A DNA stretch of 64,000 nucleotides, from NCBI GenBank assembly GCA_016784605.1, contig JADHUI010000001.1, positions 91,543-155,542 of the forward strand, read 5' to 3'. A model generated the notes under the pieces. The model had not been told where the DNA came from. It did no database searches and was given only the letters and a program-made list of their open reading frames with translations. The position numbers and the translations under genes were made by a program. Below are positions 8,455 to 17,026 of this stretch, in pieces. The first letter of the stretch is position 1. The number at the start of each line of letters is the position of its first letter. The DNA is from Fidelibacterota bacterium. Lineage in GTDB: Bacteria; Fidelibacterota; Marinisomatia; Marinisomatales; UBA1611.

Positions 8455-9666
8455 ATGAAATCATATTATGGTCTAAATAGGCGAATTTTATTCGCTATCT
8501 GCGTCTTTTTTGTCGCTGGGACACTTGCGTTCTCGAAGGGAATTAAGCTTTCTGGGAAAATTACAGATGTTGATGATAAAAAAGTGAAAAAAGCAATTGT
8601 TCAACTTTTAGATATGAGCGGTGAAGAGGTTGGAGAAGAAAAAACGGGCGGAAACGGAAAATATTCGTTTAAAAAATTAGAACCAGGTGAATACACTTTA
8701 AAGGTGTCTCACGAGGAAAAAGGGAACGGTCAATCTTCTGTTGTTCTTGCTGATGGCGACAAAAAGAAAGAAGTAAACGTTACTATTTCTGTCGACGCTA
8801 CACCAGCTGTAACACAGGCTGCTACCGACGGGCAACCAACGTCTGGGTCTAGCTCATCACCTCTTGAGAAAAGACTCATTCAAGACGCCAATGCCATTCC
8901 AACAAAAATAAAATCCCCAACAGCAACTGGAGGCTCTGATAGGGATTTTGTTCTAAATGAATTGAATTTTGAAATAAAAAAGCTTACAGCTGAATTCAAA
9001 TATATTAGCCAAGAGCTAGACGATCTTAAAGCTTTAAGCAAAATGTGGATTAATCCATTAACGATTTATTCTAAAGAAATCATTTTAAAAAACGGAAGTA
9101 CTGTTTTTGGTAAAATTATTTATCAAGATGACAAAACATTAAAAGTAGAAACATTGGTTGGTTATCTTATTATTGAAAGAGACCAAGTGATTCGTATTAT
9201 TGATAATGTAATTACAGATGACTCGCAGGAATATATTCCGGAACAAATTCGAGACAGCTATACACCACCTCCAATGCCAAAATTAGCAGAGCCAAGATAC
9301 ACGTCGAATAATAATAGCGCTCGCAACAACGCTAAACATTTTTCAGCAAACTGTGTTTTAGTAGGCAACATTACCGAAAAGAAAGATAGTCGTGGAAATA
9401 TTATCTTTACGGGCGAATTAAAAAATATAGGTGGCCGTAGAGCAGATTTTACAAAGATTGATTTTGTATTTAGAAAAAATTGGAGCGGTGAAACAAAAAC
9501 GCTTACAACCTTTGCTAAGGGATCCTATAATACATTTGAGAGCGGTATTGTATCAGATGCAAGTTTACTTCCAGGTGCTGTTGGAAATTTTGAACTTTAT
9601 GTTCCATCAGAGTTTGGCACTTTTATTGGGTATTCTTACGTCATAGATTGGGAAGAATACGAATAA
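8455..9666 (+). CDS. secreted Cna-B-like / FxLYD-like envelope protein, first gene of the motor operon
   Basis: Predicted exported protein of 403 residues; the start at 8455 has GAGG eight bases upstream. Order of parts: signal peptide (10-27); a carboxypeptidase-regulatory or Cna-B-like beta sandwich at about 30-112 (LSGKITDVDDKKVKKAIVQL, GGNGKYSFKKLEPGEYTLKV); a Ser/Thr/Pro linker; a short helical stretch (ELNFEIKKLTAEFKYISQEL); a small SH3- or LSm-like barrel at about 206-250 (LKNGSTVFGKIIYQDDKTLK); and an FxLYD-like domain at about 295-403. The domain names are by pattern, not by search. Its place directly before a barrel protein, motA, motB and fliF/fliG-like genes suggests an envelope component of that machine. 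I do not know a characterised homologue. Confidence 0.75.
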   Translation: MKSYYGLNRRILFAICVFFVAGTLAFSKGIKLSGKITDVDDKKVKKAIVQLLDMSGEEVGEEKTGGNGKYSFKKLEPGEYTLKVSHEEKGNGQSSVVLADGDKKKEVNVTISVDATPAVTQAATDGQPTSGSSSSPLEKRLIQDANAIPTKIKSPTATGGSDRDFVLNELNFEIKKLTAEFKYISQELDDLKALSKMWINPLTIYSKEIILKNGSTVFGKIIYQDDKTLKVETLVGYLIIERDQVIRIIDNVITDDSQEYIPEQIRDSYTPPPMPKLAEPRYTSNNNSARNNAKHFSANCVLVGNITEKKDSRGNIIFTGELKNIGGRRADFTKIDFVFRKNWSGETKTLTTFAKGSYNTFESGIVSDASLLPGAVGNFELYVPSEFGTFIGYSYVIDWEEYE

Positions 9667-9704
9667 TCGACTCACCGAGCTAATTAAGCAGAGATAATGA
9701 TATA

Positions 9705-11075
9705 ATGAAAAAAGTAAATACACACTTCTTAGCATTCCTATTATTGGCAAGCATAGGATACAGTTCAACGCGCGTTGTGTACACTCGCCCAGGTCTAATG
9801 ATGCGAGTTCCAACGACTAGCGTAGGAAAATCTCCATATTTATTTAGAGCCGGGTTTGGAACGGAGTTGCACAATTTTGATCCAATGAATACATCTAAAG
9901 GGGTGTATTTTGATATGGAATTATCTCGCGGATTCTCATTTGGATTCTCATCCGTGCAAGGTGGAGACACCACATCGCTTGCAATGTTAAGCGAATCTCT
10001 AGTGACACCGTCTGTTGAATTCGGCTTTCACTTTCAAAAGAAAGTTTACACTTATAACGACATATCGTTATCTGTAGGCATTCAGGATGTCGTTTTTAAG
10101 ACGGACCCAAATTCTGATAAAATGCTTAGTCTAAATACAGAATTATTATCTGCGTTTATGGTTTTGGGCAGTGAAAAAGATTTAGGCAAATACAAATTTA
10201 ATACTTACATGGGATTTGGGACCGGCGGTCTTGCTCCTATGGATACGATTGAAGTCATCGATACAACTAATTCTACAAAATCAGGTGTATTTTTAGGCTT
10301 TTTATTCAAAACACCCTATTTGGCAAATTGGGGTGGATTAGATATAGTGGGTGAATTTGACGGAACGGGTGTCAATGTGGGACTCCGCATCCCCCTTACC
10401 TCGGATCACCGCCTGAACCTAGGGTTCACCCACTTAGATAAATTACCAGAATGGAAAACACGCTATTGGAAAGGTCACCCGGGGTTTACAATGGGGTTTG
10501 ATATGGTTGTGCCGCGAAAGGATAAAACAACCGTTCCAAGTCGCGGTCCGTCTGGAGAGCCATTACCCGGTTATGGCGTAAACGGTTTTGAAACAATCCC
10601 AATGCATTTAGACACGACTCTTTCGTTAGCTGATTTAATGGTAACAACTCTTAGAGATTCCATGTCTCTCATGAATAATGAAATGAGAAATATGATGATA
10701 CGGCTTGCGTCAATGGAACAACAATCTAAATTTCTAAATGATTCATTGAAATCCGTCACATTAAAACAAAATGTAGCCGAAGATAATATGAACGAGGCAA
10801 TGAGGTATTTATCGAGGTCTCTTAGATATTTTTATGCAGGAGATTATAGAGAAGCATTAAAAGAGATTGACCTTGCTTTGGAATTAAATCCAAACATGGC
10901 GTTAGCTTATGCGCGACGAGGATCAATATATTATAAATTAGGCGACGTTCAGCGTGCTACAATTAATTGGAATCTAGCCTTAAGACTAGATCCAGAGTAT
11001 GATGATGTTCGAAATATTTTAAAAGCATTACATGAAAATAGGCTGAAATCAACCAGCTTATTTGAGGAGGAATAA
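9705..11075 (+). CDS. outer-membrane-barrel-like protein with coiled coil and TPR tail
   Basis: Signal peptide (FLAFLLLASIGYSS), then about 240 residues of alternating polar and aromatic strands (for example FHFQKKVYTYNDISLSVGIQ) that look like an outer-membrane beta-barrel. After a Pro/Gly linker (PSRGPSGEPLPGYG) comes a helical region (about 305-365) likely to form a coiled coil. It ends with TPR motifs (YFYAGDYREALKEIDLALEL, AYARRGSIYYKLGDVQRATI) before a charged end. A barrel joined to a periplasmic TPR would link the outer membrane to periplasmic partners. The gene ends three bases before motA, so it is surely co-transcribed with the motor genes. I do not recognise the family. Confidence 0.75.
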   Translation: MKKVNTHFLAFLLLASIGYSSTRVVYTRPGLMMRVPTTSVGKSPYLFRAGFGTELHNFDPMNTSKGVYFDMELSRGFSFGFSSVQGGDTTSLAMLSESLVTPSVEFGFHFQKKVYTYNDISLSVGIQDVVFKTDPNSDKMLSLNTELLSAFMVLGSEKDLGKYKFNTYMGFGTGGLAPMDTIEVIDTTNSTKSGVFLGFLFKTPYLANWGGLDIVGEFDGTGVNVGLRIPLTSDHRLNLGFTHLDKLPEWKTRYWKGHPGFTMGFDMVVPRKDKTTVPSRGPSGEPLPGYGVNGFETIPMHLDTTLSLADLMVTTLRDSMSLMNNEMRNMMIRLASMEQQSKFLNDSLKSVTLKQNVAEDNMNEAMRYLSRSLRYFYAGDYREALKEIDLALELNPNMALAYARRGSIYYKLGDVQRATINWNLALRLDPEYDDVRNILKALHENRLKSTSLFEEE

Positions 11076-11078
11076 ATA

Positions 11079-11861
11079 ATGGATTTAGCAATTCTCATAG
11101 GTCTTATTTTAGGCATTGGGTCAATCTTTGCTGGAATATATCTAGCCGCTGCTGCATCTGGCGCAAGTATGGGAGGGTTTATCTCAGGCTCTAGTTTCGC
11201 TATTGTTTTTGGAGGTATGATTGCATCCTTAGCGGTTGCGTTTCCTTTAAAAGACGTGATTGGCTTAGGGGCAGCAATTGGAGCTGTTATGAAGGGCGAT
11301 GGACCTCCATTAGGAGGGTTAGTTGACGATGCTGTGAATGTAGCAGACGTTGGAAGAAAAGGCGCCGCAGATTTAGAAAAAAATCTAGATTCTATCCGAA
11401 ACTACTTTTTTAAAGATGGCTGTCAAATGGTTGTAGATGGGTATTCTCTAGATGAATTAACAGATATATTAGAAACGCGCATTGAATATCGCGAACAAAG
11501 AGAAAAAACACAGGCTGATATGTTCAAATCTATGGGCGAGATGGCTCCAGCATGGGGGATGATTGGAACGTTGATTGGTTTAGTTATTATGTTAGCAGGA
11601 TTCGGTGGTGCGGGCGGTGCAGATGCTCTTGGACCGGGTATGTCAGCTGCATTAATCACTACTTTTTATGGCGCTGTTTTTGCGAATTTATTTTTCCTAC
11701 CTATGGCTGCAAAATTAAACCAAAAACAAATTGCATCCACCACAGCACAGGCATTACTTGTGGAAGCGGCTCGACTAATTCACCAAAGAAAACATCCTAT
11801 TATTGTGCGGGAAAAACTAAATTCATTTATACCTCCAAAAGAATGGAAGCGAGAAGGATAA
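11079..11861 (+). CDS. motA: MotA-family stator proton/sodium channel subunit
   Basis: Inner-membrane stator subunit of the MotA/PomA family. Four hydrophobic segments are visible: near 1-24, 33-52, and the paired TM3/TM4 block MAPAWGMIGTLIGLVIMLAG and TTFYGAVFANLFFLPMAAKL. The two prolines important in MotA (in MAPAWGMIGT and FFLPMA) are present. A cytoplasmic charged loop lies between TM2 and TM3, where MotA contacts the FliG rotor. Length (260) is that of true MotA rather than ExbB or TolQ, although TolQ-like is the alternative. A strong ribosome binding site (GAGGAGG) overlaps the end of the upstream gene, three bases away; motB follows after five bases. Confidence 0.9.
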   Translation: MDLAILIGLILGIGSIFAGIYLAAAASGASMGGFISGSSFAIVFGGMIASLAVAFPLKDVIGLGAAIGAVMKGDGPPLGGLVDDAVNVADVGRKGAADLEKNLDSIRNYFFKDGCQMVVDGYSLDELTDILETRIEYREQREKTQADMFKSMGEMAPAWGMIGTLIGLVIMLAGFGGAGGADALGPGMSAALITTFYGAVFANLFFLPMAAKLNQKQIASTTAQALLVEAARLIHQRKHPIIVREKLNSFIPPKEWKREG

Positions 11862-11866
11862 ATTAA

Positions 11867-12706
11867 ATGGCAACGGCCGGAGAAAAAAAAGCCTGGAAAG
11901 CAGGTTATAAAAAAGGAGTTGATTCAGTTGCTGAAGGATTGCCGGGTTGGTTTGGTACATTCGCTGATATGATGACCCTCCTATTTGCTTTCTTTGTGCT
12001 TCTTGCAGCTTTATCCACGATGGATCCAGTCAAAATACAAGAAATGGCAAATTCAACAGGAAAATCGCTAGGAAGTAAAATCAAAATGGACGGCGCTGCT
12101 GAGCTTGAAGGTGAGTTTGAAAAAAAGTTGGATAACCTTTTAGACGTTAGAGACTCTCTTCAAGAGATGGTTGAAAAAATCAAAGAAGATATGCAAAAAG
12201 AAGGGAAAGAAGGCGACCCACCCATTGATGTAACGACGAGCCCAAAAGGTGTGACTTTAAATGTCAGTGGTGATTTTAGTTTTAAATCTGGTTCAGCAAA
12301 TTTGAAAAAAGAATTAAAAGATTTATTAAAAAATGAAATAGCATCAAAAATAACAAATAGTATATTTCAAATTGAGGTAGCAGGCCATTCTGACAATGAT
12401 AAGCTACCTAGAAGTATTCGTAAAAAGTTTCCAAGTAACTGGGAATTATCCGCGTCTCGCGGGGCAGCAGTCATAAGACATATAACAACTGAATTGGGTG
12501 ATAATAATGTTGATCCTAGAAGATTGATAGCCGCAGGATATGCCCAGTATGTACCTCGAGAAAAAGGTGAATTTAAAGATTTAACTGAAGAATATTTAGC
12601 AGAACTCAATGCAACGAATGAACAAAAAGGAAAAAACCGACGCATTGAAATTACTTTTCTAAAACCATCTCATCATAAAGCCGATTTTGTTGAAGGTGAG
12701 AAATAA
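11867..12706 (+). CDS. motB: MotB-family stator subunit with OmpA-like peptidoglycan-binding domain
   Basis: Partner of MotA. The single transmembrane helix TFADMMTLLFAFFVLLAAL carries the ion-binding Asp34 in the typical MotB context. A plug/linker region of about 90 residues follows, with a probable coiled coil (FEKKLDNLLDVRDSLQEMVE). The OmpA/MotB domain is at about 125-268, with IEVAGHSDN, WELSASRGAAVIRHI, GYAQYVP and KGKNRRIEITFL. That domain binds peptidoglycan and fixes the stator. The N-terminal cytoplasmic part is Lys-rich, as in MotB. It follows motA by five bases and precedes the FliF-like gene by 23. Confidence 0.92.
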   Translation: MATAGEKKAWKAGYKKGVDSVAEGLPGWFGTFADMMTLLFAFFVLLAALSTMDPVKIQEMANSTGKSLGSKIKMDGAAELEGEFEKKLDNLLDVRDSLQEMVEKIKEDMQKEGKEGDPPIDVTTSPKGVTLNVSGDFSFKSGSANLKKELKDLLKNEIASKITNSIFQIEVAGHSDNDKLPRSIRKKFPSNWELSASRGAAVIRHITTELGDNNVDPRRLIAAGYAQYVPREKGEFKDLTEEYLAELNATNEQKGKNRRIEITFLKPSHHKADFVEGEK

Positions 12707-12729
12707 AAGAATTTTACAAGGAGTGAATA

Positions 12730-14529
12730 ATGAAAAAAGGGTATAGGAACAAACGCGCCATATTGGGATTATTCCTTTTTCTAGGCATGTCTATTGGGCA
12801 AGAAAGTTATATAGCTCAAAAACTCATGGTTGAAAATAATATTCGGTCACGCATAAAAGACGCACTGTCTAAGATTGTTGATGAATATAAATATGTTATA
12901 AATGTGGATGTTGAACTAGAGATTAGCGATGAAGTAAACGAGCAGTTTACCATGCAACAACCAAAAACTAATGGTGTTCCAAAAGCAGAATCAACCTCGC
13001 CATATCAGACCACAACACAAGTAACTGAACCCACAAAATCTAAAAACAAATCTGGTGGTGGGGGTATGTATTCAATTGGATTGCCAATACCTGGTTTTGA
13101 AATAGAAATGGCAGACGGTAAAAAGAAAACATTTGAAACAAATTCTCACGAACCCGTTAAGGAAACGATCGTTGTTGTACCGGAAAACAGTGCATCTAAC
13201 CAAAGTCAGGCTTTCCAAAAAACGGATATAATTAAATCAAGAAAACGCCCAAGTAGAGCAGAAGTAAATAGAGTCGATATTAGTTTAATATTACAAGAAG
13301 GCGCTGCGCCCGAACTCATTGAAAATATACGGCAACTCACAATGGCCGCTGCAAACTTTAACCGAAATCGCGGGGATAAACTCACGATAATGACAGCAAG
13401 CTTTAAAGAAAGAAGAGACCAGCGATCAGCTGAAACAATCTTACTGAAAAATATTGCTGAAAAAATTGAACTACTTGAGAATAAACGCGTCGTAGATACA
13501 GATTCTCGAGAAGAAAGCTGGAGAGAAGAATTACAACGATATAGAGATGAAGAAACAGCAAGGATTACATCGGTAGAAGATTTACTTAAAAGTGAAATTG
13601 CCCAATTAAAAATAGAAGCAAGAGAGCGCGCATTTCAAGAAGAAAAAAATGCCATGCTTAAAAATGATTCCCTTAAGTTGAAAAAATTAAACGACGAAAT
13701 CCAAGCGCTCAAGGATATGCAATATTCAGCTCAAGATAAAGAGTCAGTCAAGCAGTCATCTGTTGACTCAGTTAAATATTCCAATTTAGATACAAAACTA
13801 AAATCATTACAGGGTATGTTGTTATCAGCGATGATGAAAGATTCTTTGGCTGCGAAAAAAATTGCTGAAGAAAAAATCGCTAAAGAATTGGCAATAAAAG
13901 AGAAAGAAAAAGCATCTAGAGATTCACTAATTGAAGAAAAACTTGCTATGCTTGAAGCGACTCAAACAGAATTAGATCAAATTCAAACAGAAATTGAAAA
14001 TGCTGGCCCAGATATGAAGACTATATTATTGGCGCTTGTAAGTGGCGTAGCAGTACTTCTTTTAGTTGTTTTACTTATGAATAAATCTAAGCAGCCACCT
14101 GCGCCGCCTTGGATGTATCCTCCACCGCCTCGCAGAAAGCCAAAACGTAAAAAGAAAAAGAAATCATCTGAGAAATCAAAAAAAGATGAAAAAGATGAAA
14201 AGGACGAAAAAGAAGTTGTTGAGGAAAAGAAACCATCTGAACCTGAAGTAATTGCAGAAGCATCTGAACCCGCTCCAGAGCCAACACCAGAAATAGAGCC
14301 ACATCAATCCCCAAAATCTATTGACGACGACCCAAGCGTTTTACAAAGCGAGGTAAATGATATTCGCAAATCTGTCATTTCAATGAGCGTTGGGCAACCA
14401 GACAAAACCACCCAGATTGTTAAGGATTGGATGGAAGCACCTGCGCCACCAGTACCGGAGCCAGAAGCACCTGCGCCAGAACCTGAATCAGGTGACGATG
14501 ATAATTCTGATAAGAAAAAGAAGAAATAG
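12730..14529 (+). CDS. FliF-like MS-ring protein with long coiled-coil insert
   Basis: 599 residues. Parts in order: first membrane helix or signal (10-22); an alpha/beta segment resembling the start of FliF ring-building motif 3 (about 30-68, VINVDVELEIS); a linker with Gly/Ser stretches corresponding to the beta-collar (69-175); the FliF-like conserved block at 176-226 (RVDISLILQEGAAPELIENI, then NRNRGDKLTIM); a long coiled coil (about 240-425); second membrane helix (430-450, TILLALVSGVAVLLLVVLL); Lys/Pro-rich cytoplasmic tail; and a FliG-binding-like helix at 536-570 (SEVNDIRKSVISMS, IVKDWMEA). FliF normally has motifs 1 and 2 as well and no such coiled coil. fliG follows after nine bases, as in flagellar operons. 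The FliF assignment is by motif and context. Confidence 0.72.
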   Translation: MKKGYRNKRAILGLFLFLGMSIGQESYIAQKLMVENNIRSRIKDALSKIVDEYKYVINVDVELEISDEVNEQFTMQQPKTNGVPKAESTSPYQTTTQVTEPTKSKNKSGGGGMYSIGLPIPGFEIEMADGKKKTFETNSHEPVKETIVVVPENSASNQSQAFQKTDIIKSRKRPSRAEVNRVDISLILQEGAAPELIENIRQLTMAAANFNRNRGDKLTIMTASFKERRDQRSAETILLKNIAEKIELLENKRVVDTDSREESWREELQRYRDEETARITSVEDLLKSEIAQLKIEARERAFQEEKNAMLKNDSLKLKKLNDEIQALKDMQYSAQDKESVKQSSVDSVKYSNLDTKLKSLQGMLLSAMMKDSLAAKKIAEEKIAKELAIKEKEKASRDSLIEEKLAMLEATQTELDQIQTEIENAGPDMKTILLALVSGVAVLLLVVLLMNKSKQPPAPPWMYPPPPRRKPKRKKKKKSSEKSKKDEKDEKDEKEVVEEKKPSEPEVIAEASEPAPEPTPEIEPHQSPKSIDDDPSVLQSEVNDIRKSVISMSVGQPDKTTQIVKDWMEAPAPPVPEPEAPAPEPESGDDDNSDKKKKK

Positions 14530-14538
14530 AGGCAAAAT

Positions 14539-15468
14539 ATGATAACAGATTATAGTCGATTATCCGGCCTTCAAAAAGTTGCCATTTTATTTTCAATTCT
14601 AGGTGAAAGTTTGGCTATGAATTTAATTCAAGACCTTTCAAAGACAGATATTCGAAAAATTAGATCAACAGCTAGAGACATAGGTGAAATTTCATTTGCA
14701 GTCAAAAAACGCATAATGGAAGAATTTTATTTTAGTTTTTTAAGTGAAGAGTATCAAACAAAAGATGATGGGCCTCTAAAACCATTTGACTTTTTAGAAC
14801 ACCTTAATGATGAACAAATGATTGCCCTCGTTTCTAAAGAAGATACACGAGTTGTCGCCATTGTGATGGCGCAGCTTGAATCTGACAAAAGAATGAATAT
14901 ATTAAACCGGATGGCGCCCGAAGATAAAGGTGCTATTTTATTAGAACTTGGCGGATTAGATAATGTGCCCTTAGAAGGAATTATTGAAGTAGCCAACAAA
15001 CTTCGTGAAAAATCGCACTTTTTACCAAAAACAGTTGACTTTTCACGTGGCGGTGGAAAAGAGATTGCTGAAATAATTGGCTCAATGAGTTCTGAAGAAG
15101 AAGAAAAATATTTAGCCGCAATTCAAAATGATGATCCGGAATTATATAAAGAAGTCAAAAAGTATTACCTGACGTTTGAGGATATTTTCGAATTTTTCCC
15201 AGATAATATTATTCGAGATCTAATGAATTCAGTAGAATTAGATTCTCTTGCAATGGCCATGAAAGGCATGGAACAAGAAAAGGTAGATCGTGTAATTGAA
15301 AACCTCCCACAAAAGAAACAAGCCATGTATGAACCCGTTGAAGGGGCTGTCGCTAAACGCGAAGTGGATGGTGCGCGAAAAGCTATTGTAACCGCCGCCA
15401 AAAAGATGGAAGAAGATGGCGCCATTAATTTAGCAGATATGCTTGGTGGTGGAGAAATGATTGAATAA
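14539..15468 (+). CDS. fliG: FliG-like rotor (switch) protein
   Basis: Cytoplasmic C-ring protein that receives torque from MotA and binds FliF. All three FliG regions are seen: N-domain (SGLQKVAILFSILGESLA), middle domain (about 85-160, VVAIVMAQLESDKRMNILNR; the usual Glu-His-Pro-Gln is replaced by EDTR), and the Gly-Gly linker with the C-domain (GGGKEIAEIIGSMS, TFEDIFEFFPDNIIRDLM, SLAMAMKGMEQEKVDRVIEN, KAIVTAAKKMEEDGAI). The Lys in AMKG aligns with E. coli Lys264 of the torque helix. Length 309 versus about 330. It is the last gene of the unit and is followed 20 bases later by an intrinsic terminator. Confidence 0.88.
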   Translation: MITDYSRLSGLQKVAILFSILGESLAMNLIQDLSKTDIRKIRSTARDIGEISFAVKKRIMEEFYFSFLSEEYQTKDDGPLKPFDFLEHLNDEQMIALVSKEDTRVVAIVMAQLESDKRMNILNRMAPEDKGAILLELGGLDNVPLEGIIEVANKLREKSHFLPKTVDFSRGGGKEIAEIIGSMSSEEEEKYLAAIQNDDPELYKEVKKYYLTFEDIFEFFPDNIIRDLMNSVELDSLAMAMKGMEQEKVDRVIENLPQKKQAMYEPVEGAVAKREVDGARKAIVTAAKKMEEDGAINLADMLGGGEMIE

Positions 15469-15488
15469 TTTACACCCCATATTTTAAC

Positions 15489-15520
15489 AAAAAGCCTTCA
15501 TGTTTCATGGAGGCTTTTTT
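15489..15520 (+). terminator. intrinsic terminator of the motor operon
   Basis: AAAAAGCCTTCATG (15489-15502) pairs with CATGGAGGCTTTTT (15506-15519) around a TTT loop, with one G-U pair, and ends in a T-run. It closes the unit that begins at the 8371 promoter. Confidence 0.85.
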
Positions 15521-15544
15521 ATTTTTCAAGGATTAATATAAAAC

Positions 15545-16948
15545 ATGAAACAAAAAGAATCGATTTTTAGAACAGTCATTGAACCGTTTATTATTAAATC
15601 AATTGAACCTATCGTAATGACAACAAGAGCAGAGCGCGAAGAAATTATAAAGAAAGCTCATTATAATCTTTTTAAGGTAAACGCTCAAGATGTATTGATT
15701 GATTTATTAACGGATAGCGGAACAGGTGCAATGAGTTCTGAGCAATGGGCAGCCATTATGCGAGGCGATGAGTCTTATGCTGGAAGTCAAAGCTTTCAAC
15801 GATTTGAAACATCAGTCAAGGATATATTTGGATTCAAACATGTCATTCCAACACATCAAGGACGCGCTGCGGAAAGAATACTTTTTTCTGTCATGTGCAA
15901 AAAAGGATCAATTGTACCAAACAATACTCACTTTGATACAACAAGAGCTAATGTTGAATATCAAGGCGCCCAAGCATTAGACTTAGTTATTGAAGAAGGA
16001 AAAGATCCAAAAAATCTCCATCCATTCAAAGGAAATATGGATGTTGAAAAATTAAAAAACACCCTAAGTAAATTTGGATCAGAAAACATACCATTATGTA
16101 TGATAACCATCACCAATAATTCAGGTGGAGGTCAACCCGTATCAATGGAAAATGTAAAACAAGTAAAGGCTGTTCTTTCTAACCACAATATTCCCCTTTA
16201 TTTTGATGCGGCTCGTTTTGCAGAAAATGCATATTTTATAAAAGAACGTGAAGCGGGATATAAGAATAAAACGATAAAAGAAATTGTTCATGAAATGATG
16301 TCATATGGCGATGGCTGTACCATGAGTGCGAAAAAAGATGGTATGGCGAATATAGGTGGCTTTTTATGTACAAACGACGATTTAGCGGCACAAAAACAAA
16401 AAGACTTACTTATTTTAACTGAAGGGTTTCCTACATACGGCGGTTTAGCCGGAAGAGATCTTGATGCGCTTGCCGTAGGCTTACAAGAAGTTTTAGATGA
16501 AAGTTATTTACACTATCGCATTTCAGAGACACGTTATTTAGGCGAACATCTAACTGAGATTGGATATCCAATTTTACAACCTCCTGGCGGACATGCGATA
16601 TATATTGATGCGAAAGAATTGTTTCCTCACATTCAGCCATTACAATACCCCGGACAGGCACTCTCGGTTGAAATGTATATTGTAGGAGGTATCCGAACGG
16701 TCGAGATCGGATCCGTTATGTTTGGGCGAATTGATAGAAAAACAGGACAAGAAACACCGTCAGAGATGGAGTTAGTTCGCCTAGCGTTACCACGAAGAAC
16801 GCACACCCAAAGTCATATTGATTATGTAATTGAAGTAATGAGAGAAATATATGATTCAAGAAATGAACTAAACGGGTATAAAATAACAAAACAGCCACCG
16901 TTTTTAAGACACTTTACAGCAGATTTTGAACCCATTAGTGATTATTAA
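15545..16948 (+). CDS. tnaA: tryptophanase (tryptophan indole-lyase)
   Basis: PLP-dependent beta-eliminating lyase that splits tryptophan to indole, pyruvate and ammonia. Signature blocks are IDLLTDSGTGAMS, IPTHQGRAAER, DAARFAENAYFIKEREAGYK and the Schiff-base lysine 264 in TMSAKKDGMANIGG. Tryptophanase is favoured over tyrosine phenol-lyase by two positions I aligned from memory: TVEIG (Ile388, where the phenol-lyase has Arg in MERG) and LRHFTAD (His456, where the phenol-lyase has Phe). Its 467 residues are normal. It starts 25 bases after the preceding terminator. No TnaC-like leader is present in the short upstream gap. With phhA it points to aromatic amino acid catabolism. Confidence 0.88.
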   Translation: MKQKESIFRTVIEPFIIKSIEPIVMTTRAEREEIIKKAHYNLFKVNAQDVLIDLLTDSGTGAMSSEQWAAIMRGDESYAGSQSFQRFETSVKDIFGFKHVIPTHQGRAAERILFSVMCKKGSIVPNNTHFDTTRANVEYQGAQALDLVIEEGKDPKNLHPFKGNMDVEKLKNTLSKFGSENIPLCMITITNNSGGGQPVSMENVKQVKAVLSNHNIPLYFDAARFAENAYFIKEREAGYKNKTIKEIVHEMMSYGDGCTMSAKKDGMANIGGFLCTNDDLAAQKQKDLLILTEGFPTYGGLAGRDLDALAVGLQEVLDESYLHYRISETRYLGEHLTEIGYPILQPPGGHAIYIDAKELFPHIQPLQYPGQALSVEMYIVGGIRTVEIGSVMFGRIDRKTGQETPSEMELVRLALPRRTHTQSHIDYVIEVMREIYDSRNELNGYKITKQPPFLRHFTADFEPISDY

Positions 16949-17026
16949 CTCCGATCAAATCTCCCACAATAAGAATCATAATTACATTGAAAATATTCTT
17001 AATTCATAAATCCAAATAAATCTTAT

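Noticed and set aside
15469-15544. A TnaC-like leader in front of tnaA
   Set aside because: The gap is only 76 bases and most of it is the terminator of the fliG operon; no short frame with a Trp codon and pause site fits.
15545-16948. Tyrosine phenol-lyase instead of tryptophanase
   Set aside because: The Ile in TVEIG and the His in LRHFTAD match tryptophanase rather than the Arg and Phe of phenol-lyase.
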